From contig JAHDDF010000004.1 in assembly GCA_020629475.1 (NCBI GenBank), positions 1-36,317 on the forward strand: a DNA stretch of 36,317 nt. Direction: 5' to 3'. The notes beneath the pieces were generated by a model, which had not been told where the DNA came from, made no database searches, and worked only from the letters and a program-made list of their open reading frames with translations. Positions 8,918 to 17,017 of this stretch are shown here, in pieces; position 1 is the first letter of the stretch; the number at the start of each line of letters is the position of its first letter. The translations under genes were made by a program, and so were the position numbers. The stretch comes from Saprospiraceae bacterium (GTDB lineage Bacteria; Bacteroidota; Bacteroidia; Chitinophagales; Saprospiraceae).

Positions 8918-10966
8918 ATGAAAAAGAGTTTTACCTTATTTATCTCAGCATTGTTCCTTTGCATGGGAATGTTGAGTGCCCAAGATTACAATGTCACCTT
9001 TAGAGTAGACATGGCTGCCTATGATGATGCGGCAAGTACCGCAAACGGCGTTTTCATCAACAGTTCCTTCAATGGCTGGTGCGGTGGCTGTAATCAAATG
9101 GATGATTCTGATGGTGATGGTGTATATGAAATCACCATTCCCCTTCCCGCAGGCATTTATGAGTACAAATTCACCGTAGATGGCTGGACGGACCAGGAGA
9201 ACCTTACCGATGGTGATCCATGTACCTCCACCATTGATGGTTTCACGAACAGAACCATTGAGGTAGTGGATGCCGATATTTCACTGGATGCGGCATGTTG
9301 GGACATTTGTGACGCATGTCCTTCCGCACAAGACGGCAACATTACTTTTCGTGTAGACATGAACGAATACGGCGGTTCTACAGCGAATGGTGTATTTGTA
9401 AACGGTACCTTCAACGGATGGTGCGGTAGTTGTAACCCTATGGATGATTCCGATATGGATGGTGTTTGGGAGGTTACCCTACCGTTGATGGCAGGTGACT
9501 ACGAGTACAAATTTACCGTTGATGGCTGGACTGATCAAGAAAGCCTAACGGATGGTGATCCTTGTGTAATGACAACAGATGGCTACACTAACAGAACTCT
9601 TTCCGTAAACGGTGACGGGGATCAAGGTGTCGTTTGTTGGAACAGTTGTTTTGCTTGTGGACAAGAACCGGTTAATAGCATGGTAACTTTTAGTGTTGAC
9701 ATGAACGAGTACGGTGGTTCCACCGCTAATGGTGTATTCTTGAACGGCTCCTTCAACGGATGGTGCGGTAATTGTACCCCTATGGACGATTCCGATATGG
9801 ATGGCGTTTGGGAAGTTACCGCTGAACTTCAAAACGGAACTTACGAGTACAAGTTTACCGTGGATGGTTGGAGTGATCAGGAGTTCTTTGCTGAAGGAGA
9901 TCCTTGTACAACTACCATTGATGGATTCACCAATAGAACCATCGATGTAGCGGGTGACGCTAGTTTACCTACGGTTTGCTGGGCGAGCTGTGATGCTTGT
10001 GGCGTAGGTCCGGGCTTGGCTGCGGTTACTTTCCAAGTAGACATGAATGAGTACGGCGGTTCTACCGCGAACGGTGTATTCTTGAACGGCTCCTTCAATG
10101 GATGGTGCGGTAGTTGTGCACCAATGGATGATTCCGATATGGACGGCATCTGGACCGTAACCGTGGATCTTCCTCAAGATACTTTTGAGTATAAGTTCAC
10201 CGTGGATGGTTGGAACGATCAAGAATTCCTTACGGAAGGAGATGTTTGTACCACCACTATTGATGGTTACACCAACAGGAGCGTTATCGTTACGGGAGAT
10301 GCTACCTTGGATGCTGTTTGTTGGGCGTCTTGCTTTGCTTGCGGAGCGGAGCCGGTGGATAATAATATTACTTTCCGTGTAGACATGCAGGATTACACAG
10401 GTTCTACCGCGAATGGCGTATTCATAAACGGTACATTCAATGACTGGTGTGGCGGCTGTGCGCCAATGGATGATTCCGATGGTGACGGTATCTGGGAGAT
10501 TACCATTCCATTACCGAATGGAACGTACGAATTCAAGTACACCGTAGACGGTTGGAATGACCAAGAGGAATTAACGGAAGGTGATGAGTGTACAACCACT
10601 ATTGATGGCTTTACCAACCGTACCATTACCGTTGTAAGTATGGATGAAACGTTAACGGCTTACTGCTGGAACACTTGCTTTGAGTGTTTCGGTGTGGGAA
10701 TCGAGGATTCCGAGATATTCCAAAGCTTGGATATTTCACCGAATCCGGCTTCCGAAATGTTGAACGTTAATTTGGCTTGGACACAGAACGTGGATACTGA
10801 AATCCGCTTGATTGATGTAATCGGTCAAACGGTTATCCGTGAAAATGCCAATTTTGATAATATGACTTTCAACTGGGATGTTTCCGGTTTGAGCGCGGGT
10901 ATTTACTTGCTACAAGTTCAAACGGCTGAAGGTAACTTGACCAGAAAAGTCGTTATTGGAAGATAA
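8918..10966 (+). CDS. Secreted protein of five tandem CBM-like modules with T9SS sorting domain
   Basis: A 682-residue exported protein. Residues 1-21 are a signal peptide. Five ~110-residue modules lie at about 24-134, 140-247, 255-361, 368-475 and 483-590. Each has the pattern VTFxVDMxxY, STANGVFxNGxFNGW, CGxC, PMDDSDxDGxW, YEYKFTVDGWxDQE, GDxC, GFTNR and CWxxCxxC. This resembles a glycogen/starch-binding-type Ig-like E-set fold (CBM20/CBM48-like) with an added set of about five conserved Cys per module. Similar modules are, from memory, attached to GH16 enzymes in other Bacteroidota. Residues ~600-682 form a type A T9SS C-terminal domain (ISPNPASEMLNV to RKVVIGR). No catalytic domain is seen, so a multivalent glycan-binding role is inferred; beta-glucan is likely from context. 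It is divergent from susC and shares its control region. Confidence 0.85.
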   Translation: MKKSFTLFISALFLCMGMLSAQDYNVTFRVDMAAYDDAASTANGVFINSSFNGWCGGCNQMDDSDGDGVYEITIPLPAGIYEYKFTVDGWTDQENLTDGDPCTSTIDGFTNRTIEVVDADISLDAACWDICDACPSAQDGNITFRVDMNEYGGSTANGVFVNGTFNGWCGSCNPMDDSDMDGVWEVTLPLMAGDYEYKFTVDGWTDQESLTDGDPCVMTTDGYTNRTLSVNGDGDQGVVCWNSCFACGQEPVNSMVTFSVDMNEYGGSTANGVFLNGSFNGWCGNCTPMDDSDMDGVWEVTAELQNGTYEYKFTVDGWSDQEFFAEGDPCTTTIDGFTNRTIDVAGDASLPTVCWASCDACGVGPGLAAVTFQVDMNEYGGSTANGVFLNGSFNGWCGSCAPMDDSDMDGIWTVTVDLPQDTFEYKFTVDGWNDQEFLTEGDVCTTTIDGYTNRSVIVTGDATLDAVCWASCFACGAEPVDNNITFRVDMQDYTGSTANGVFINGTFNDWCGGCAPMDDSDGDGIWEITIPLPNGTYEFKYTVDGWNDQEELTEGDECTTTIDGFTNRTITVVSMDETLTAYCWNTCFECFGVGIEDSEIFQSLDISPNPASEMLNVNLAWTQNVDTEIRLIDVIGQTVIRENANFDNMTFNWDVSGLSAGIYLLQVQTAEGNLTRKVVIGR

Positions 10967-10992
10967 GCTTCTTCAGGCTTTTTGAGTGATTC

Positions 10993-11028
10993 AACGCAGG
11001 GTTCCGAATTCGGGACTCTGCGTTTTTT
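10993..11028 (+). terminator. Strong rho-independent terminator after the five-module gene
   Basis: The left arm ACGCAGGGTTCCG and right arm CGGGACTCTGCGT form a 13-bp stem (two G-U pairs) with a 4-nt AATT loop, followed directly by TTTTTT. It lies 27 nt past the stop codon at 10966. Confidence 0.92.
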
Positions 11029-11084
11029 AGTGAAGGAGTGAAGGAGTGAAGGAGTGAAGGAGTGAAGGAGTGAAGGAGTGAAGG
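11029..11084. repeat. Octanucleotide tandem repeat, 7 perfect copies
   Basis: AGTGAAGG is repeated exactly seven times (56 bp) immediately after the terminator T-tract, in the gap between the convergent five-module and regulator genes. It is non-coding. Perfect copies of an 8-mer suggest recent slippage and likely copy-number variation between strains. Confidence 0.95.
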
Positions 11085-11115
11085 AAATTTAAGGGTTTCT
11101 CCGGTGTGTTTCAAA

Positions 11116-11134
11116 ATTATTCATTCCTCATTCT
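11116..11134 (-). repeat. Short dispersed repeat, copy 1 (downstream of regulator stop)
   Basis: On the minus strand this 19-bp segment reads AGAATGAGGAATGAATAAT and is identical to 32431-32449 on the plus strand. A degenerate extra unit (GGGAATGAATAATT) lies between it and the regulator stop codon TAG at 11149-11151. Such A/T-rich GAATGA-type spacers recur between genes in many Bacteroidota; no function is known to me. Confidence 0.6.
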
Positions 11135-11148
11135 TAATTATTCATTCC

Positions 11149-14001
11149 CTATACGTCCATGATGAAATCAACAAGGTTGACGGAGGAATCCAAGTCTAAT
11201 TTTTTCCTGAGTCTATAGCGTGAAACCTCGACACTACGTGTGGTAATATTAAGAAGGGTAGCAATTTCCTTAGAGGAAAGATTCATTCTTAGGTAAGCGC
11301 ACAAACGGTAATCCTTTGGGGTAAGTTGGGGGAATTTCTCACGAAGTCGTTTTATAAAATCAGTGTGTACCTGATCAAAATATTGCTCGAAAGAGTCCCA
11401 ATCATCATCTAGGCGAAAATCCTTTTCAATGGTGCGGATAATTTTCCGGATACCGTCACGAATGGCTTTCTCGCTTTCCAAATTGGTAATTTTGCTCAGT
11501 TCCTCCTTGATCTTAAGGAGGATTTCTCCTTTTTGCACCAATGCCATAGTGGAGGAAGCCAACTCGGAATTCTTGAATTTCACTTCCGATTCCAATTTTT
11601 CCGTTCTTAAGCGTACTAATTCCTCCTCGGATTCCTTAACCCTTCTCTCGTATTCCTTTTCCCGGGATTCCAATTGCTCCTTCTGTCTTTCTTGGAGATT
11701 CCGGGTTTCCTTCTCATGCCTATCCCTAGGTATCCACCAGATAAGGTAGATTAAGAACAAGGCAAAAAGGAAATACATGAGTTTCGCTAAATTGGTAGCG
11801 TACCATGGTGCCTTAATTCTAAAAGCATAAGAAACCGCTTCACCCGCTTCCTCCCCTTTTCTTTTTGCTTTGACCCAAAACAAGTAATTCCCGGCAGGTA
11901 GCTGCGTAATACTACGTTCCGGTGAGTCCGTCCAATCTAACCAATCCCGATCAAAACCATCCAATTTGGTGGAATACATAATACCGTCTCCCCTACTGAA
12001 ATCATCCGAAGCCAAGCGGAATTTCAAATTATTATCCCTAAAGCTAATTTCAGGAAGCCGGCTTTGTTCCATTGAGGGCGTACCGTTTTTCATAAAATAC
12101 CCGCCAAAAAGAAGGGAATCCAAATTCACCCCTACCATGATCTCCGTAATTCGAGCCTTGGGAAGGATGGGAGCCGTTTTCTCCTCCGGGAAATAGGCTA
12201 TAAAACCACTTTCCGAACCAAAAAGCACTCGCTCCTTGGAATAAGGATAAATGTATTCGAAGTTTTCTATGAGCCGCCCTTTGAGCGGAGGCAGGGGAAT
12301 CTTCTCCCATTCGCCTTTGGTAAGCAAGGATGTGGCATCCACGTAACCAACCTCTTTATTCTCAACGTACCATAATCTACCAAAACCATCGTCTACCAAT
12401 CGGGTAAGTTGACAATCCTCGCCAAATACCGCATTCAGGTTTTCGTGAGGTAGCATTCGGTCGGTTTCCTTATCGTAGAAATAAATCCCACGTTCAGTGG
12501 TGAAGACAATTTGCTCATCTATTTTACTGAGGTTGATCCCGATGTCAGAGGGAAACCCGTCCTTAGAATCATATCGTTTAAAATCCTTGAACTTCCCATC
12601 GGTACCCGAAACCTTAAAAACGCCCTTATAAACATGGCTGATCCAAACATCATCCCCTTCCATCTCAAAAATGCGGCAAGATTCATTCAAGCGGAATTCC
12701 TCCTCCTCTCCTGACACCGGATGATATACCAATCCAAAATACGTTCCTTCCAGATATCCGTTTTTCCAATCCTTAAGCAACCAAGAACCCGGTCCTGAGG
12801 CACGAACAGGAACAACTCCTGATGATTTTACCTCAAAAAGCCCAAAATGCTTATGCAAAAACAAACGCCCGTCCCATTCCGAAAGATTCCAGCATAAGCC
12901 TTCTCCTCCGGGGACTCTAGAAAAACCGTTCGAGTCATGCTTGTACAGGCCTTGGCTGGTAGCAAAATAGGGAACACCATTAAAAACCTTAACCGCATAG
13001 CCATAGGGTACCTGTCGTAAATCAGGACTAATGTACCTGAAAGGTTCTCCCATCCGAAGGTAGTGGAAACCGTTTTCGGTCCCTACCCATAAATTACCCA
13101 AAGCATCAAACAAAAGGGCCTGGACCGCATTGCTTCTTAAACCGTTTTCTTGGGAATAATATTGGATTTCATTCCCTTCCTTATCCAAGAATAATATACC
13201 GCCCGAGATCGTTCCAACCACCAAACCGCCATTCAAATCAGGAACGGCGGTTTTAATCCCTAATCCCTTAAGTTTGGCATCGGCCGTGGTTTGCCAATTG
13301 CTGATACTGTCTCCTTCTAACTTATAAAAACCTCTGCTCCACGTCCCCAATAGCAGTTTATCGCCGAGTTCAAGGACACAGGTTACCTCCTTATCAGCGA
13401 ATATTTCCCCGCCTTTTACCTTGGAATAAGTATCGCCTTCTAGGGTTCGGATACCTTTTGATTGATCATCCACCCAAATTTTTCCTGCCGTATTCCCAAG
13501 GAATTCAAGGGTTGACGAATTTTGTAGGACCTTCATGTTTTCCGTTCCCACATCCCAAACAAAAACCCGTTGCAATGACTTAAAATATGCTTTTCCGTTT
13601 TCAACGGCGATATGCCTAATATCCGAGAATTCCAGATGCTCGTCCGGTAATAGGTTTTTAAGGGAGCGGTATTTCAACGCCCCTTTATCATCCGGTAAAA
13701 AATACCCGAACTCGCCTTGTCCCCCTGCCAGAATAATATTGTTATCATCCACGGCAATTGAAAGAACCGGAGTTTTGTTGCTTAATGGCACCAAGGAAAA
13801 CCGGGTGCCGTCAAAACTTAATAAACCTTTGGAATTTGCGATGTGAAGCATCCCTGTTTTGTCCATTACAAAACCCCGGTTTGCTTGACCTCCATCGTAA
13901 TCCTCCTTTAAATAGGTATCAATAAAGGGTGTGCCTTGAGCCAGCAAGCCCAAGGGATAAAGTAAAATAAACGCAAATATGAAATGGTAGATTAGGCGCA
14001 T
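11149..14001 (-). CDS. SusR-like membrane-spanning sensor/transcription regulator (propeller-Y_Y_Y-TM-LuxR HTH)
   Basis: A 950-residue one-component sensor that spans the inner membrane. It has a signal peptide or first TM at 1-22 and a long periplasmic part (~23-660) made of Reg_prop-type beta-propeller repeats, for example GNLWVGTENGFHYL and RLWYVENKEVGYV. A Y_Y_Y domain lies at ~668-733 (YSTKLDGFDRDWLDW, LPAGNYLFWVKA). One TM helix at ~738-758 (LAKLMYFLFALFLIYLIWW) is followed by a charged coiled coil (~759-840) and a C-terminal LuxR/GerE-type HTH at ~893-950 (LTPKDYRLCAYL, SKEIATLLNITTRSVEVSRYRLRKKL). It has no histidine kinase or receiver domain, so signalling is direct, as in SusR-type regulators. 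It is convergent with the five-module gene and probably controls the divergent promoters at 8609-8743 in response to glycan fragments (inferred). Confidence 0.9.
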   Translation of the reverse strand: MRLIYHFIFAFILLYPLGLLAQGTPFIDTYLKEDYDGGQANRGFVMDKTGMLHIANSKGLLSFDGTRFSLVPLSNKTPVLSIAVDDNNIILAGGQGEFGYFLPDDKGALKYRSLKNLLPDEHLEFSDIRHIAVENGKAYFKSLQRVFVWDVGTENMKVLQNSSTLEFLGNTAGKIWVDDQSKGIRTLEGDTYSKVKGGEIFADKEVTCVLELGDKLLLGTWSRGFYKLEGDSISNWQTTADAKLKGLGIKTAVPDLNGGLVVGTISGGILFLDKEGNEIQYYSQENGLRSNAVQALLFDALGNLWVGTENGFHYLRMGEPFRYISPDLRQVPYGYAVKVFNGVPYFATSQGLYKHDSNGFSRVPGGEGLCWNLSEWDGRLFLHKHFGLFEVKSSGVVPVRASGPGSWLLKDWKNGYLEGTYFGLVYHPVSGEEEEFRLNESCRIFEMEGDDVWISHVYKGVFKVSGTDGKFKDFKRYDSKDGFPSDIGINLSKIDEQIVFTTERGIYFYDKETDRMLPHENLNAVFGEDCQLTRLVDDGFGRLWYVENKEVGYVDATSLLTKGEWEKIPLPPLKGRLIENFEYIYPYSKERVLFGSESGFIAYFPEEKTAPILPKARITEIMVGVNLDSLLFGGYFMKNGTPSMEQSRLPEISFRDNNLKFRLASDDFSRGDGIMYSTKLDGFDRDWLDWTDSPERSITQLPAGNYLFWVKAKRKGEEAGEAVSYAFRIKAPWYATNLAKLMYFLFALFLIYLIWWIPRDRHEKETRNLQERQKEQLESREKEYERRVKESEEELVRLRTEKLESEVKFKNSELASSTMALVQKGEILLKIKEELSKITNLESEKAIRDGIRKIIRTIEKDFRLDDDWDSFEQYFDQVHTDFIKRLREKFPQLTPKDYRLCAYLRMNLSSKEIATLLNITTRSVEVSRYRLRKKLDLDSSVNLVDFIMDV

Positions 14002-14099
14002 CTTCCCCTAAGATAATGGCAAAAACGTCAATGCAAAGAGATTGATCAATTATGAATTTGATCGTTTATGGAAATTAGGAATAAATCCTTTTCTAATCC

Positions 14100-15098
14100 C
14101 TAGAAATAAAATGCCCTAAACCTGACGTCCCCTTGGGTATTAAACTCTAAGGCAGGCGCGGGAATTTTGATAATATTTATCGCGGAGAATAAGGTTTTCA
14201 AAAAACGGTTCCGGGTTTTAATGCGGGTTAAATCCACGTCAAAGGATAAGAAGAATTGCCGGTATCGGGGGTAATCATCCGCATTTAAAATATACTTGGC
14301 CCCGGTTTCCTCATCCGTCCATTCATTGGAGAAACCACCGTAAATATTTTCGGCTCCGTAACCTACCGCTACATTCAACCACTTAGGGAATTTGGTATCC
14401 TCGTTTCTAATAAATGAATGAATGTTTACGGATGCCCAAATGGTAAGTGCATTATAATCCTTCAATAACACCTCCCCTATTCCCGTTCCGTAAAGTTCAT
14501 TTTGCCTTTGGATAATCGAGTAGGTATGCAATCCATCCGTTGAGTTTATCATCATATCGGAAGGAGGACGGCGCCAAGAGGAAAGTTTCAGTAAGATACG
14601 CTGCTCCTGCCAGGCCAATTCTTGTCCCCAAAACAAAAGGACACCACCCGTATTAAAACCAATGTCTCCCCAAGACCAACCCCATTCTTCCGAGAAGCCA
14701 TCAAGCGTTTCCAAGGTTCCTTGAAAAACGGTCCCTAGCACCACTCCGGCGATATCCGCTTTCTTGTCGGGTACGCCTGCCCATTGATATAATCCTGAGG
14801 TAAATTTCGCCTCGAAATATGCGGTATAGAGGTGCCCGAATTTATCCATATCCTCCCATTCCCCCATATCATTGAAAAAATGGAAACGGGAACGGGGAAA
14901 TTGCGCGTACCACACCCTATCCAAAGCTACCACTACTCCTGTATAACCACCGATAAGTCCACCGTTCAGTGTCCAAAATCTGGCTTTATTCAAGGAATCG
15001 GCAGGTTCAAACAGACGCTGGATGCCGGGCTTGGCATCCTGTGCTGCAAGAGCGAAGGTCAGAAAAAGAAAAAAAGGAAGAAGTATGCGGGTTTTCAT
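14100..15098 (-). CDS. DUF2279 (YfiM-like) exported protein of unknown function
   Basis: A 332-residue protein with a signal peptide (residues 1-20, ending ALAAQ). The body matches what I know as DUF2279 proteins of Bacteroidota: a hydrophobic GGLIGGYTG segment, FHFFNDMGEWEDMDKFGHLYTAYF, then GTLETLDGFSEEWGWSWGDIGFNTGG. The conserved acidic/aromatic and His residues suggest a membrane-associated enzyme or structural protein, but the function is unknown. The C-terminus ends in beta-rich aromatic segments, possibly inserted in the outer membrane. It lies 49 nt downstream of the amidotransferase gene on the same strand, so it may belong to that transcript. Confidence 0.75.
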   Translation of the reverse strand: MKTRILLPFFLFLTFALAAQDAKPGIQRLFEPADSLNKARFWTLNGGLIGGYTGVVVALDRVWYAQFPRSRFHFFNDMGEWEDMDKFGHLYTAYFEAKFTSGLYQWAGVPDKKADIAGVVLGTVFQGTLETLDGFSEEWGWSWGDIGFNTGGVLLFWGQELAWQEQRILLKLSSWRRPPSDMMINSTDGLHTYSIIQRQNELYGTGIGEVLLKDYNALTIWASVNIHSFIRNEDTKFPKWLNVAVGYGAENIYGGFSNEWTDEETGAKYILNADDYPRYRQFFLSFDVDLTRIKTRNRFLKTLFSAINIIKIPAPALEFNTQGDVRFRAFYF

Positions 15099-15147
15099 AG
15101 GAAACGTGATTCAAATCCAAGAACGCCGCAAAGGTATGAATCGTTGG

Positions 15148-15735
15148 CTAGGTATGCGGAATAGTTACCCTAATGCTTTCCAACCAATTATTTAATAAGG
15201 GAAGCCCGTATTCCGTCAATATGGATTCAGGGTGAAACTGAACACCTGAAATGGGGAGAAACGAATGACGTAAGCCCATGATTTCTCCTTCATAGGTAAA
15301 CGCCGTGGCTTGTAAGGGTATTCCTTCTAGGTCTTTGAGGATAAGGCTATGGTAACGCATGACTTGGAATTCCCTTGGTAAATCCTTGAATATTCCTTGT
15401 CCGTCATGTTGGATTACGGAAGTTTTTCCGTGGACAGGGAGCCTTGCCTTTACCAATTCCGCCCCAAAAAACTCTCCGATGGCTTGGTGCCCTAAGCAAA
15501 TACCGAGTACCGGTTTTTTATCGTAAAAATAGGCAAGGACTTGGTTCATGATGCCGGCATCCGCAGGACGGGAAGGGCCCGGGGAAATTACCAAACCATC
15601 AAAATCAAATGCCTTGAATTCCGCTAGGGTCCATTCGTCATTACGTACAACGATTACCTCTACCCCACAACGGAGCAGGTAGTCATACAAGTTGTACGTA
15701 AATGAATCGTAATTATCAATTAGAAGAATCCTCAT
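15148..15735 (-). CDS. pabA: Anthranilate/aminodeoxychorismate synthase glutamine amidotransferase subunit
   Basis: A 195-residue class I glutamine amidotransferase that supplies ammonia to a chorismate-using partner (TrpE or PabB) for tryptophan or folate synthesis. The N-terminus MRILLIDNYDSFTYNLYDYL and SPGPSRP (51-57) are hallmarks of TrpG/PabA. The catalytic triad is Cys80 (GICLGHQAIG), His168 and Glu170 (FHPESILTEYG). The length is normal. Sequence alone does not separate TrpG from PabA. The absence of trp genes nearby favours a PabA or shared role, so the symbol is tentative. Its start overlaps the end of cvpA by 20 nt, indicating translational coupling. Confidence 0.9.
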   Translation of the reverse strand: MRILLIDNYDSFTYNLYDYLLRCGVEVIVVRNDEWTLAEFKAFDFDGLVISPGPSRPADAGIMNQVLAYFYDKKPVLGICLGHQAIGEFFGAELVKARLPVHGKTSVIQHDGQGIFKDLPREFQVMRYHSLILKDLEGIPLQATAFTYEGEIMGLRHSFLPISGVQFHPESILTEYGLPLLNNWLESIRVTIPHT

Positions 15736-16333
15736 CGTCCCCTACTTCCCGGATTTCAAATTCACGTCCGCCGAAATCGTTGATCTTGGAGGTTTCCTCA
15801 ATCCGATTATCCTCCCCTAGGGAATCCATGGTATTCACCACATCGTCCCATAAGTCTTTCATGGCGGGGCTTACTTTTTCCCAAACCACCTTGGTTTTCT
15901 TGGGAACCTCTTGGATAAAGGGATACGTTTTGGAATCCTCTACCTGATCTGACATCAAGCGGGACTCTACGGCGAACCATATCACTTGGCTGTAAACAAC
16001 GGTAAGCAGAACCGCCATAACTACACCTCCTACGATTTGGTTCACGAAGTTAATCTTGGCGGTCTTGAACAAATTCTCGATTTGCCTGCCGATAAGACGC
16101 AGGAAAATCATCGTTACCAAGAAGGTAGTAGCGACACCAACGATAAGCATCAAAGACCTATCGTAAGGAAATAGGCTCATGAGTACATCGGTTACCTCCT
16201 TGTAAAAGTGGGCGGTAACCAAGGCACCGAAAAGGAAGGAAAGTATGGTAAAGACGGTTTTGATAATACCATTGGTATAACCGACATACATTCCGTATCC
16301 TACAATAATGGCGAATATGACATCAATAATCAT
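15716..16333 (-). CDS. cvpA: CvpA family inner-membrane protein
   Basis: A 205-residue membrane protein of the CvpA (colicin V production) family, whose exact role is unclear; it has been linked to envelope stress and secretion. Four TM segments are seen at about 3-19, 24-44, 60-80 and 97-120, with the family-like start IDVIFAIIVGYGMYVGYTNGIIKTVF. The remaining ~80 residues are a charged tail containing an acidic end (EIREVGDDEDSSN). It is the first gene of a cvpA-pabA pair, overlapping pabA by 20 nt. A TAnnTTTG element (16380-16387) lies 47-54 bp upstream of the ATG. Confidence 0.85.
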   Translation of the reverse strand: MIIDVIFAIIVGYGMYVGYTNGIIKTVFTILSFLFGALVTAHFYKEVTDVLMSLFPYDRSLMLIVGVATTFLVTMIFLRLIGRQIENLFKTAKINFVNQIVGGVVMAVLLTVVYSQVIWFAVESRLMSDQVEDSKTYPFIQEVPKKTKVVWEKVSPAMKDLWDDVVNTMDSLGEDNRIEETSKINDFGGREFEIREVGDDEDSSN

Positions 16334-16379
16334 GCTTTCCGCTTCATGCTTTTGTTGCTATCCCAAGCATTTCCTCTCT

Positions 16380-16387
16380 CAAAGATA
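16380..16387 (-). promoter_or_regulatory. Candidate -7 box of the cvpA-pabA promoter
   Basis: On the minus strand this reads TATCTTTG, an exact TAnnTTTG match about 50 bp upstream of the cvpA ATG. No clear -33 TTG is visible. A 7-bp inverted repeat (GAACCAT 16429-16435 / ATGGTTC 16441-16447) lies about 55-75 bp upstream of the expected start site. Confidence 0.45.
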
Positions 16388-16493
16388 AGGAATCAATAGC
16401 GATTCAGTAGTTTCCTTCTTTTGACGCAGAACCATGCCTTATGGTTCATTCCCAAAAGTCAAGGAAAGCATAAAGATTATCCTTTATTTACGA

Positions 16494-16519
16494 CAAAAAT
16501 GCTCAAAATTAAGATGAGC
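16494..16519 (-). terminator. Weak rho-independent terminator after the DUF4442 gene
   Basis: GCTCA (16501-16505) and TGAGC (16515-16519) form a short stem, and on the minus strand ATTTTTG follows (16500-16494). It lies just past the DUF4442 stop at 16536. Confidence 0.5.
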
Positions 16520-16535
16520 CAAGAAAAGCAATCCC

Positions 16536-17015
16536 CTACTTCTTAATCTTATTCTTCGGAATCCAAGCCCAACAAGCATCGCACTCAATCGGGGATTCAC
16601 CGGATTCATCCGTTATGATCACGGGGACAATAATTTCCCCTTTGGGTGTGGTTTTAATAAATTCCCTTTGCTCCTCCGTTAAGGTAGCCACGGCTTTCAT
16701 TGCCCCGGTAGAGCGGCGAACGAAACGGGTATTCAGGTATTTTACCAAGGGAATGCTATCGTCGGTGATATTCATGCCCACCACCATTCCGGTAGCCGTT
16801 TCGGCTAAAAGAATCATGGCTGCCGCATGGATTTGCCCAATGTGGTTTTGTACCTTCTTCCGGTTTTTCACGGACACCTCCACTTTTTGGGGCGTCATTA
16901 CATCATAGCTTATTCTTGAAGTTCCCGTATATTTTACAACGGAACCAATGGCGCGGGAAAGCATCCACGTAGGATACTTGGATAATTTAGCGACCGTTCT
17001 CTCCAGTTTGTTCAT
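16536..17015 (-). CDS. DUF4442 hotdog-fold protein (thioesterase-like)
   Basis: A 159-residue cytosolic protein resembling the DUF4442 branch of the hotdog thioesterase superfamily. Recognisable parts are RISYDVMTPQKVEVSVKNRKKVQNHIGQIHAAAM, where the long central helix begins with the NHIG-IHA pattern, and ETATGMVVGMNI. The C-terminal strands contain two Cys (IECDACWAW). No substrate can be assigned; acyl-CoA or fatty-acid handling is typical of the fold. It starts 2 nt after the stop of the alpha/beta hydrolase gene, so the two are cotranscribed and may act on related ester or thioester substrates (inferred). Confidence 0.75.
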   Translation of the reverse strand: MNKLERTVAKLSKYPTWMLSRAIGSVVKYTGTSRISYDVMTPQKVEVSVKNRKKVQNHIGQIHAAAMILLAETATGMVVGMNITDDSIPLVKYLNTRFVRRSTGAMKAVATLTEEQREFIKTTPKGEIIVPVIITDESGESPIECDACWAWIPKNKIKK

Positions 17016-17017
17016 GT

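Noticed and set aside
15100-15164. Possible tRNA remnant: the plus-strand translation contains DSNPRT, a peptide often seen opposite tRNA T-arms
   Set aside because: The flanking bases do not form a T-stem, and no acceptor, anticodon or D-arm pairing can be found.
16429-16447. GAACCAT/ATGGTTC hairpin as a terminator in the cvpA-DUF4442 gap
   Set aside because: No T-run follows on either strand; a better, if weak, terminator is at 16494-16519.
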